From Tieghemiomyces parasiticus (lineage: Eukaryota; Kickxellomycota; Dimargaritomycetes; Dimargaritales; Dimargaritaceae), in assembly GCA_027575765.1 (NCBI GenBank), contig JANBPT010000489.1:1-33747 (forward strand): a DNA stretch of 33,747 nt, written 5' to 3'. Position numbers and translations under genes: made by a program. Of this stretch, positions 1 through 9,270 are shown in pieces; positions within the stretch are counted from its first letter, which is position 1; the number at the start of each line of letters is the position of its first letter. The notes below the pieces were generated by a model. The model did not search any database and was not told the DNA's origin. It was given only the letters and a program-made list of their open reading frames with translations.

Positions 1-1906
1 CGAAGCAACTGGTCTTTCGGGTCATTCAGTTCCTCGTAGGCGTTAACAATTTCCTTGCCGAGCACAAACAGTTCGAACCGTTGAGCGATACTAGGGTCGC
101 GATCGTTGGCCTTGGCCAGCGGACTCATGATGGTGGGGTGGCCGTACAGGAAGGTTGGCTGGACGCAGAGCGGCTCTATGTAGTGGCCAATGAGGGTGTC
201 TAGGATTCGCGGGAGGGTGGCCGGCTCCGATACGGGGATGCGACCTTCGACACAGATGGCCCGGAGGGTGGCCAAGGCGGAGTCTGTGGGGTTGGGTGTG
301 GTAAAGAAGTAAAATGCAATTGAGTAATCCCCTCCCCCGCGTATTAAAAGTGATGACGGGCCGGTGCAGGGAAGATCAAGCTAGCTGTCTGTTGCTGACC
401 TGTACCCAAAGCTCTACCCTACAAGCACGTCCAGGACGTCATTCCAGGTCAATGTCCTCACCAGCACTTACCAGCATCGTTGAAGTCCGGAAGAGGCCGG
501 CCGATAGCCCTCACGAGCTCCTTTGTGACGTCCAAGCGCCTAAACGGCGCCGTAAAATCTAGGTTGATGGGTTCACCGTCACTCTCCTTACTATACGTAA
601 CCCTCACGGATTGACTGTCTCCGCGGCCTAGCTGGGTGTTCACCGCGGCCACCAGCTCACCCAGGATTTCTTCGGTCAGTTGGATCAGGCCCTCCATATC
701 GGTATAGGCCTGATAAAATTCCAGAGTGGTGAACTCTGGGTTATGGCTAGCATCAATCCCTTCGTTACGGAACTGTTTTCCAATCTCGTAGACGCGATCG
801 AGGCCTCCAATTACCAGCTGTTTCAAGAAGAGTTCGGGTGCCACGCGAAGCTGCAGTGGCAGTGCGTTGCCGGCCCCGGGTGCCGTATCGCCATCTGCCC
901 CCGCTGCTGCCGTCGGAGACCCAGCGTCGCCGTTACCACCGCCGAGAGCATTGCTATGAGTGATAAAAGGCCGCGCGTTAGCACCTCCGGCTCGGGGCCA
1001 TAGGACGGGTGTCTCTACCTCGATAAATCCGCGGCGGTCCAGAAACTGCCGGAGGGTCCGAAGGATGGTCGCGCGGGCCAGCACACAGGTACGGTGGTCT
1101 GGATTGAGGAGTAGGTCAAGGTAGCGTTGGCGGTACCGCTTCTGATGATCTTTCAGGCCCGTGCGGTACGGTAAGTCGTGTAGACACGGGGTGAGGAGGC
1201 GTACAGGGGCCACGGCGAAGACACTAAGCTCTCCGGTGTTGGTCTTGCCGATGAATCCACGGATGGCGATGAGGTCCCCGCGGTGGAGGGTCCGGTGGAC
1301 ACCGTCGTGGAAATTCGATAGTGGTGGGGCCTCTGACCGTGACGACATACAGGTTGGTTTGTCTCGTTCTGACTTGGGACTTTCAGGTGGGGGCTGAAGG
1401 TTCGCGCGGGATAACACCACTTGGATGCGGGCACCGTTTTCCTCCACCTCGAGAAATATGAGCTTGGCGCTGGCGTCGCGCCGGGAGACGATCCGGCCAT
1501 AGAGCGTAAGAGTAACGTCCCGCAAGCGGCTCCCCTTGGGCAGGTCCGCGCGGTCCCAGGTCTCACGCAGGGTTCGGACCATCACGTGCTGGAAACCGTC
1601 GGTCATAGCGTCACTTTCCTCGGCGTGCAGGTCTGAAGTCGGAGTCGGCGTGAGGCGCGGGTAAAGAGGGACCGCCCGCGCTCGGAGGTCAGCGAGACGG
1701 GCGGCTTTGAATTGGGTCTCAAAGTTCGCCGTGTCGGAGGTCGTGGATGAGGACGTAGCAACGGGATTACCCGTGGTACTGGGCACCGATCCCACCGAAC
1801 GAATTGACTGGCGGACCCGATGCGGCAGAATTCCCGGAATCCATGGGCCGGGGTGGTGCAGAGAAGTGGGCTGGGACACACGAATGTGTCGCATAAGTCG
1901 CGACAT
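1..1906 (-). CDS. MSK1: Lysyl-tRNA synthetase, class II, mitochondrial type (3' end outside window)
   Basis: Charges tRNA-Lys with lysine, probably in mitochondria. Two exons are visible: 472-1906 and 1-283, separated by a 188-nt intron (284-471, donor GTAAGT, acceptor CACAG, phase 1). Splicing joins FNDA to DSALATL and continues into the family block with PTFLYGHP, IMSPLAKAND, RFELFVLGKEI and NAYEELNDP, where the window ends after about 572 codons. The OB-fold anticodon-binding domain lies around residues 125-235. Class II motif 1 is near 278-300 (GFIEVETPVL) and motif 2 is at 379-405 (FRNEGIDASHNPEFT). Motif 3 is beyond the edge. The first 45 residues are rich in Arg, Ser and His with no acidic residue, as expected of a mitochondrial presequence, so the mitochondrial isoform is inferred. 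There is a Pro/Ser-rich insert in the OB region and a Gly/Ala-rich insert between motifs 1 and 2. The start is the first ATG of the frame. Confidence 0.93.
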
Positions 1907-4593
1907 GGTGAGGCGGAATGGTCGTAGTCAAGGGACGTCGTCAAATTTAGGCGGAGGAGGAGGGGGGGTTTATTCAATGTGCCTTGTGTGTGACACTTAG
2001 CATAGTGGCAGCTATTTTTGAAAAGGTGTAAGGAAGGGAGGCCCCGGGAGGGGCAGAGAAGGAAGTAGATAAAATTGTGAAAATCAAGGATGGTGCAAAT
2101 TTAGCGGTACTAGGGGCTAGGTGATGGGGTCCAAGTCGCCCAGTAGGCGCCACTAGTAACTGCAGCGGTTGTAAAGCTCACACATAACAAGGAAAGAAAG
2201 GCGGAGGGGTGCACCTCAATGCAAACCAAGTGCCCTCTTGGTCGTCGGAGCAGGACAAATCCATGCCGCCCGCCCGATTGAACCTCCCCATCGTAGGACA
2301 GCCAATAGGCTATCGGGACGACGGCCCGGGAGGACACCACAAGCCATGTCCCCCCAGCAATTTTGGGGTTCTACAGTACGGCCTTCTCCCACCTGAATTT
2401 AGTTTGTATTCAAAATCCTATTGCGGTGACCTTGCAGGAGGATGTGAGGGTCAACGGTGGAGTGGCGTAGCAGGGGGTATATTGAGGTGAAGAAGTGAAG
2501 GGCCACCTGGAGGTGGCGAGCGCTACGCCCTGTCGAGCAATACAGAAAGTAGATAACAAAACAGAGAGAGAGTCATGAAGGAGGGCGGAGGTCGGGGTTG
2601 ATATAGGGTGCTAAGTGGTAAGGTTCATGGCCAAATATATAGCTCCGGCGGTTGCTTAGAAGGTTTGGCAACCGTTGATGGAGGGGGGCTTGAAGAGACT
2701 GCAGACTAGTGCAGCAGTTATGCAGTCTTGTTTATGGGCGTCACAATAAGCCTTTCGAGCCTTCAATATCATTTGCTACATGATGGATGGCTCGTCAGGA
2801 TTCTCAGTTTTTAGGCTGTTCACGTGTAGGCATTACCCACTGCGCCTTGGACTTTCACATGTTTTGAATATGGACTGCAACCGAGGCTGCTGCCTTTTGA
2901 TTGCGATGCTGAGCGGTTAGCCATTATAATGCGGTGAATGGTATTTGTTACCAACACCTCGCAGCCCACGGCACTCCGCAGCTCACTCGTCGCCTAATCG
3001 CAGTCGGGATGTGATGTCAGTTTGACAGGGCGTGACTGCCAACCTATGTTTTCAAAACCCGGTCACCCAGGGCGGGAAATCCTCGCTTACGTAGTCTACC
3101 CGGCGACCCCCGGACGCGTCTGGTTTCTGTCTAGCAGCGCCGAGAAGTCGCATCCTTCGCTTCGGTGCATGGAATGAGCCACAACGCTGATGGGACGCTT
3201 TTCCAAAGCTCGCTCCCGATTTGCCCGCCACCTATACCCTGGATGCCGCCGGATCTACTTCGATGGTTACCTATGACCTGGCCACCCACGCAGAGGCACG
3301 CTGCCACTGTTTTTTGACAGGTGCGCTCACAAGGGCCAAGTCCACACCAATAACTGCGTGTGCAATGGCCCAGTCATGTGCCAACATGTTTGGAGTACAA
3401 AGTTAGGTGGGACGTGCATAGCACAGTTAGCGCTGCCTGTTGTGGATTCCCAATTGCCCCGCTGAAGCAGGGCTAACGCAGTCTGCTCCGTCTTAGCGTG
3501 TGATGCAGGTCCCTCGGCGTGAAGGGCCATTCCCGTTACGCGACCACATGCTTTGCATTGCAGTGGGTCGTGCTGCTAAGCAGCGTAATCCCTTGGATGG
3601 CTAAATAGACTGCTCATGGACTAACATCCTGCACGGCTAGTCTGGTCAGCGTCGACCTCTTTTCTAGTCCGTGGAGAAGATTCGTACCGGCGGTTCAACT
3701 AGGCGATAGTTAACTGAGCAAGCACCGATATGGCGGATCGCTCTGCGGCGTCTGTACCAAGCCGCCCGTGGCCAATGTCGTCGGCCCGTGACCTATCCGT
3801 GGGGATTTTCTAGCGGCTGGGCGTATCGCTGGCCACTCGTGCCAGGGGGACGGAAAGCAGTCAAGGTGTGCAGGTTGAGTTTAGCTGGCATGTGCAAATG
3901 GGTAAGAGGGTAAGGACTGGACGGCGGAAGGAAGGGGAAGCGGCATGAGGCTAGCAGCATAAACTGGGCACCGGACTGCTACCGGCTTGAACCGCCTTTG
4001 GAGCGGCCCGATGTATTCTGATGCTGCCATCACGTGGCCATGCAGTACTCCCCGCTGCCAGACCGGCTGCACTGGAGCCTCTTTAGGACTCAGTTCCTTT
4101 GGCTTCTGATACTAGGCGCTATGTGCCCTCCGAAACCCCCCTTTTTTTCATATGCATGTGCCACAGTCGCCTACTGCCTCCCTATATAACCCCATCAAAC
4201 CGCCAGATCACCTAACGAGCGGCCTATATTTTCATTCGACCGTTTATCGTCCCATCCTCTCGCTCCATCGCTGGTTTCATTAGCCACTCCTACCCCTTCC
4301 TTAAGCCCGTACTTCCAAGCCCCACCTCCTCCCATATCTATTTTCATCCACCACCGCACTTGGCCCTCAGCTACTACCACCGCGCCACCCATCTCTTTGC
4401 CCTAACCGTCGCACCCCCCACATTTCTCTCGACTTCCTAGCGCCGTTGACACGTGCCATCGTGTCCCTCGAACCCCTTCCCGCCAGTTGTCTTTGCCCCG
4501 GGGTATTCTGTCTTTCGCTTGCTCGCTTACTCCACCCCAGCGACTCCTTCTTCATCCCCTTGTTTCCCGCCATTCACTCATTCCGTTTTAGCC
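1907..4593. other. Long spacer between divergent LysRS and acyl-CoA oxidase genes
   Basis: About 2.7 kb separates the two start codons. Short open frames occur on both strands, but none resembles a known protein or carries plausible splice-linked continuation. It must hold both promoters. The right-hand 400 bases (about 4190-4593) are strongly pyrimidine-rich on the + strand and follow a TATA-like box, so they probably form the acyl-CoA oxidase leader. No tRNA-like A/B boxes, transposon ends or long repeats were noticed. Confidence 0.5.
4183..4189 (+). promoter_or_regulatory. TATA-like box upstream of acyl-CoA oxidase
   Basis: TATATAA stands about 405 nt before the acyl-CoA oxidase ATG and is followed by a CT-rich stretch typical of fungal core promoters and leaders. 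Its use is inferred; the leader would be long for a fungal gene unless transcription starts further downstream. Confidence 0.4.
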
Positions 4594-6714
4594 ATGGTTC
4601 AGCAGACCAAGTCCGCCCCGCAGACCTCACAGGGCCTCCCACCGGCCCCCGCGCCGGCCGACCCCAAGCAGTCTCTGGCCGAGGAACGCCAGAACCCGTC
4701 GTTCCCCGTGCGCGAGCTCACCACCTTCATCGACAATGGCCCCGCGGCCGCCGAGTACAAGGAACGAGTCATGTTTGAACTCGAGCGTGACCCCCTGTGG
4801 CGGATGGACAACTCTCCCGACCTCTCCTTGGCTCAGATTCGCGAGCGCACCATGGCCAAGGTGGCGAACCTCGTGCACCACCTACAGACCGAGCCCTTGG
4901 ACCTGTTCTGGCAGCGCATGGCCGTCATTAGTGTGGTAGACCCGGCCTTCTGGACCCGCTTCGGCGTCCACTTTGGGCTGTTCTTCGGGGCCATTCAGGG
5001 CCAGGCCACTGCCGAGCAGCTTGGCTACTGGATGGACAAGGGTGCCTTTACCCTCAACGGCCTTGTGGGCTGTTTCGCCATGACCGAGCTGGGCCACGGG
5101 TCCAACGTTGCCGGGCTCGAGACCACCGCTACTTTTGACGAGGAGACGGACGAGTTTGTTATCCACACTCCGACCATCACCGCCACCAAGTGGTGGATCG
5201 GGGGCGCTGCCCACAGTGCCAACTACTCGGCCGTCTACGCCCAGCTGATTGTTAAGGGCAAGCGCTACGGAGCCAAAACCTTCGTCGTCCCGCTCCGTGA
5301 CACCGCCACTTACAAACTCCTGCCTGGTGTCACCATCGGTGATATCGGTAAGAAGATGGGTCGCGACGGCATCGACAACGGCTGGATCCAGTTCACTTAC
5401 GTACGCATCCCTCGCTTCAATATGCTTATGAAGCACACCAAGGTGAGCCGCGCCGGCGACGTCCAGGAACCCGCGCTCGCCCAACTGGCCTACGGCGCCC
5501 TCATCCAGGGTCGCGTGAGCATGGTGGCCGACAGCGCCAATATGTCCAAGAAGGCCCTGATGGTGGCCATCCGCTACGCCGCCATCCGCCGCCAGTTCGC
5601 CGCGGTGCCCGGCCAACTGGAGACCAAGCTGCTGGACTACCCAATCCACCAGTACCGTCTGTTGCCGCTCCTGGCCCAGACCTACGCGCTTAACTTCACT
5701 GGTATGGAGATGACACGCGTCTACCATGCCCTGATGCGCCAGATCAACGGCGCCAAGGATGGCCAGGACCTCACCGGAATTTTGGAGAGTCTCAAGGAGA
5801 CACACGCCACGGCCGCTGGTCTGAAGGCTTTCGGGACCTGGAACTGTCTCAACACCATTGAGCAGTGTCGCCAGTCCCTGGGTGGCCATGGCTACTCGGC
5901 CTACACAGGATTATCCGGTATGTACACGGATTTCGCCGTGCAGTGCACCTGGGAGGGTGACAACACGATCCTGACCCTGCAATGTGGCCGCTACCTGGTC
6001 TCGACACTCCTTGAGCACCGTCAATCCGGTAAACCCCTGGCTCAGAATGTGGCCTACCTCGCCCGTGCCCTGCAGCCCGTCCAGCCCTGCCCGGCCCGTA
6101 CCGAGGCCGACCTGCTACGCACCGAGGTAATCCGCGAGGCCTGGGGTGCCGTGGCGGCCAGCGCGGTTGCGCGTGCCACCGCCCGCTTCGAAAAGGCCCT
6201 GCAGGCTGCCACCTCTGGCGGTAAGAAGGTCACCAAGGATGAGGCCTACGAACAGTGCGCCACCCTGCGTCTCCACGCCGCTCGCCTCCACTGCTACGGG
6301 TACCTAGTTGCCCGGTTCGCCGACGCCATCCCGCGGGCCCCGGCCAGCGTCCAGCCCATCCTGACCCGTCTGTGTCTCCTCTACGGGACCTACGCCATCC
6401 AGGAGAACAAGGGCGAGTTTTTGCAATCCGGTTTCTTCAATGTCGACCAGATCGCCACCCTCCACGACGCCATGAGTACCCTCCTCACCCAGGTGCGCCA
6501 GGACGCCGTTAGCCTCGTCGACGCCTTCAACTACTCGGACTACATCGTCAACTCCCCCCTCGGTCGCTACGATGGCAACATTTACGAAGCCTACTTCAAC
6601 CTCGTGCGCGCCAACAACCCCAACCATAACGATATCCCGTACTTTGACAAGATTATCAAGCCGCTACACAACCGGTCACTCGAGAGCGAGGAAGTGCCCC
6701 AGCTCGACTTTTGA
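4594..6714 (+). CDS. POX1: Acyl-CoA oxidase (peroxisomal beta-oxidation, first step)
   Basis: A flavoprotein oxidising acyl-CoA to trans-2-enoyl-CoA with release of hydrogen peroxide; it starts peroxisomal fatty-acid beta-oxidation. The single exon encodes 706 residues, the usual eukaryotic ACOX length. The start is the ATG at 4594, in a strong gccATGG context; the frame is open upstream to 4453 but has no earlier ATG. An N-terminal helical domain is followed by the flavin/substrate region with TELGHGSNVAGLETTA (from about residue 164) and KWWIGGAAHSANY. The C-terminal half has CRQSLGGHGYSAYTGL and TWEGDN; Glu454 in TWEGDN aligns with the catalytic glutamate of rat ACOX (E421). The protein ends in VPQLDF, so no SKL-type PTS1 is present, and no PTS2 is evident; yeast Pox1 also enters peroxisomes without PTS1. 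Induction by fatty acids is plausible but not shown. Confidence 0.95.
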   Translation: MVQQTKSAPQTSQGLPPAPAPADPKQSLAEERQNPSFPVRELTTFIDNGPAAAEYKERVMFELERDPLWRMDNSPDLSLAQIRERTMAKVANLVHHLQTEPLDLFWQRMAVISVVDPAFWTRFGVHFGLFFGAIQGQATAEQLGYWMDKGAFTLNGLVGCFAMTELGHGSNVAGLETTATFDEETDEFVIHTPTITATKWWIGGAAHSANYSAVYAQLIVKGKRYGAKTFVVPLRDTATYKLLPGVTIGDIGKKMGRDGIDNGWIQFTYVRIPRFNMLMKHTKVSRAGDVQEPALAQLAYGALIQGRVSMVADSANMSKKALMVAIRYAAIRRQFAAVPGQLETKLLDYPIHQYRLLPLLAQTYALNFTGMEMTRVYHALMRQINGAKDGQDLTGILESLKETHATAAGLKAFGTWNCLNTIEQCRQSLGGHGYSAYTGLSGMYTDFAVQCTWEGDNTILTLQCGRYLVSTLLEHRQSGKPLAQNVAYLARALQPVQPCPARTEADLLRTEVIREAWGAVAASAVARATARFEKALQAATSGGKKVTKDEAYEQCATLRLHAARLHCYGYLVARFADAIPRAPASVQPILTRLCLLYGTYAIQENKGEFLQSGFFNVDQIATLHDAMSTLLTQVRQDAVSLVDAFNYSDYIVNSPLGRYDGNIYEAYFNLVRANNPNHNDIPYFDKIIKPLHNRSLESEEVPQLDF

Positions 6715-6935
6715 TTCCGTCCATCGACTAGCCCCCATTAACTTTTCTATGTAACGTATTAGTATTGTTTCTTCGTTTATTGATAAAGGCTAATTGCCCA
6801 GATCCGGTGGGAACGATACTCGGCAGAGTTGGAGTTATACGGGTAATTTTATTGATTCGTCAGTGGACCCTATAAGTGCATGACACAAGATGTTGTATTA
6901 AGCTTGACACTGTGCCTTGTGAGCGATGAGGACAA

Positions 6936-8575
6936 TTAATAGTTACTCGACTGTCTGAGGTGGGAGAGGTAAACCAATGAATGGGGGGAGGGGACGGGGA
7001 TTAGAGGGACGGCCTTCGTACACACGGAGCGGGCCGAAGCGCCCTTATCAACGGGCCACGGGTGATCTTATAGGACGACTTACCTATCATAATTGGCACC
7101 TATACGGTAGGGGGAGGGGTGGAGGGTGAAATGTAGGAAGGGTAAACCAAGGTCGTTACTACGTTGGCATCTTTTTAGATATCGACAACGCCATACCTGG
7201 TTGTTACGACTCATTACAATTCAGATGATACTTACCACCGGCCTTGCGCAGCTGGAGCACAATGTCCTTCTCGTCCAGGTCGTGGACATCGGAACCCATG
7301 ACTTCGATCGAGAAGGCCTGTAGAACTTTTTTGACCTCGGACTTGTGAATCTGGACGGGCCGAGGAAAAAAGTGTATATGGAAAGACGGATGGCAGAGAA
7401 GATTAACCTCAGCCCAACGAAACTGGTTTAGGTAGGGTCGAGGGGCCTTGTAACCATAGGTATTAAGGAGACGGAGGTTCTGCTTGGGAATAGCGCCAGT
7501 CTTCCCCAGCCTTTCTTCCGCCCCTATCATCCTTCACTTCTGCCATGAGGGTACAACTTACCCCTAGCTTGGCCTTGCGCATGACTTTCACCTGGGGTCC
7601 GCACCAGCAGACCAACACGAACTTGGTCCGCTGCGAGAGCTCGTCATTGGAAATGGGGACGCTGTGTCAGGAGATGGGTTGGCAATATCAGAGGAGAATA
7701 GCGTACGAGGTTGTATGGTAAGTTTTTGCCACCTGCGACCTCTGTAACTTTTCCCAAAACCGACCATGGCCTGCGGGCCCCACAGCCGGGTTGACTAGCT
7801 TGTCATTAGTAGGCAGCCGATAAGAAAGCTATTAAAAAAATTCCCTGGGTGTACCAACGCTACGACGAGAAACCTACCGGATATAGCCAAAAGCGGCCTG
7901 GTCAGGCTTGAGTTCCTTGACGAACTCAGTGAGTCCACCTGACCCTGTTTGATCGAACGAGGGCGAGATACCAAGAAGGGAGGGGGAAGCGATGTAAGAG
8001 TTTGAGCATCAGTGAATGATAATAATTATGCGTAAGGGGGGGAGGAGGAGCATCACCGAGATGGATCTGACGGTTTGCCCCCCCCCTTTTCAGGCCTTCC
8101 AAATAGAAAAGCTATAAACGTGCGAGGCACGCAACGGTAAAAAAAAAGTGCTTACCCGATTTGGCCAGTTTAAGCTCGTCCTTCTTGTCGCTCACATATT
8201 CTAATGACAGCCAGTTGGTTTCGGACTTGTCGTTGCGCACGTCCTCGTAGGCCGCGGCGATTTCGGGGTTCTAAGAGAAATATATATATATATATATACG
8301 AAGAGTATCAATCAGTTACATGGACGAAGGGAGGTGGTGGAGTCGACGTTGCCCCGGGTAAGCATCTCGGGCAGATGGCACCTCGCCAGATAGACATGTG
8401 GCACATGGCTAAGATAACATCGTTTGGCGCAGGGCTAGGAGGTGCGGGCATCGGTCGACACATTCCCCGAGACGATGCTAGCCGGACTAGGAAGCGACAG
8501 GGAGGGGGCTTTGATAAGCTCACAGGCGCGGCCTGGCCCTCATTTGGGTGTGCATCTCACCTGGGCGATGGTCAT
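6936..8575 (-). CDS. Coactosin-like F-actin-binding protein (ADF-H domain), seven coding exons
   Basis: A single ADF-homology domain protein that binds actin filaments in the cortical cytoskeleton. I rebuilt it from seven exons: 8561-8575, 8156-8270, 7878-7944, 7562-7661, 7236-7350, 7084-7099 and 6936-6954. Every junction is GT-AG and in phase, giving 148 residues against about 142 for human coactosin. The product begins MTIAQNPEIAAAYEDVRNDK, has GGLTEFVKELKPDQAAFGYI and RTKFVLVCWCG in the core, and ends LRKAGGANYDRQSSNY. Lys79 in RTKF aligns with human coactosin Lys75, which is needed for F-actin binding. Introns are 290, 211, 216, 211, 136 and 129 nt. Exons 1, 6 and 7 contribute only 15, 16 and 19 coding nt. 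The start ATG, in exon 1, is the least certain part. The gene lies tail to tail with acyl-CoA oxidase, 221 nt apart. Confidence 0.92.
8281..8298. repeat. (TA)9 microsatellite in coactosin intron 1
   Basis: Nine perfect TA units. In the coactosin transcript they sit just upstream of the ten-base pyrimidine tract and AG (8271-8280) that end intron 1. Confidence 0.95.
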
Positions 8576-9270
8576 TTGGGCGAGGCTGGTAGATGAAGGC
8601 AGCAATGTCTACACGAAAACTTGAACAGGGCGTTTCGGAATATGAAGTGGACACTCAGCTGCTTCTATCTGGGTACTCGCTGAAGCAACGATAAGAAGGG
8701 CGACAAGGCCCCGATAGGCACTACTCCCGCTCCCTCGCTGGGACCCTCCTACCGACGGACTATATCGAGGTAGCCCGCTGGTAAGCATCCAATAATCCTC
8801 AAGCATGTGCCACCGGCCATGCCTACTTAGGAGTGGGACACACGGAGGCTAGCTGTCAATCGTTTATCGCCCATAGTTGGAACAGGCTGGTTCCTCCCGA
8901 GGGGTCGATCCCTCAGGAATTCTGCTAAGTTTTGTGACACATTTATTGGCGCATTCACAGACTGTGTGAGGAGAAATGAGTGAGGGGTTCAATTATAGAG
9001 AAAGAGAGCGTGTGCGTGCCGGAGTGTGGGCGGGATATGTATGAGTGTGTACAAATATGAAATAGATTAGGGGTGAAGATTAAGTCGAGTATAGGCAAAG
9101 TGGCACTAGGAGTCAAGCAGAAGGATGATGACCAACGGGTTCTACACCGGTATGGTCTCATTTCACTGACTTGCCCAACGAGAGAGGGGGGTCCCACCTA
9201 TCAACGCGGTCCAAAATAGCTGAGGCCGTTCGCCCTGTTTAACCCTCGACCGCACATCACAGCGTTCTAA
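8576..9270. other. Spacer: coactosin promoter side and MFS transporter 3' side
   Basis: About 0.7 kb between the coactosin ATG and the stop of the first MFS gene, both on the minus strand. I see no conserved protein fragment, RNA gene or repeat here. Confidence 0.5.

Noticed and set aside
851..936. Possible cryptic intron in the LysRS low-complexity insert
   Set aside because: Removal of 86 nt would shift the frame and destroy the downstream motif 2.
4882..5889. 335-codon open frame antisense to acyl-CoA oxidase
   Set aside because: It mirrors the GC-rich coding frame of a conserved enzyme; composition is typical of a shadow frame and no family motif is seen.
8900..8920. GGTCGATCC-like stretch resembling a tRNA B box
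   Set aside because: No matching A box, acceptor stem or anticodon arm around it.
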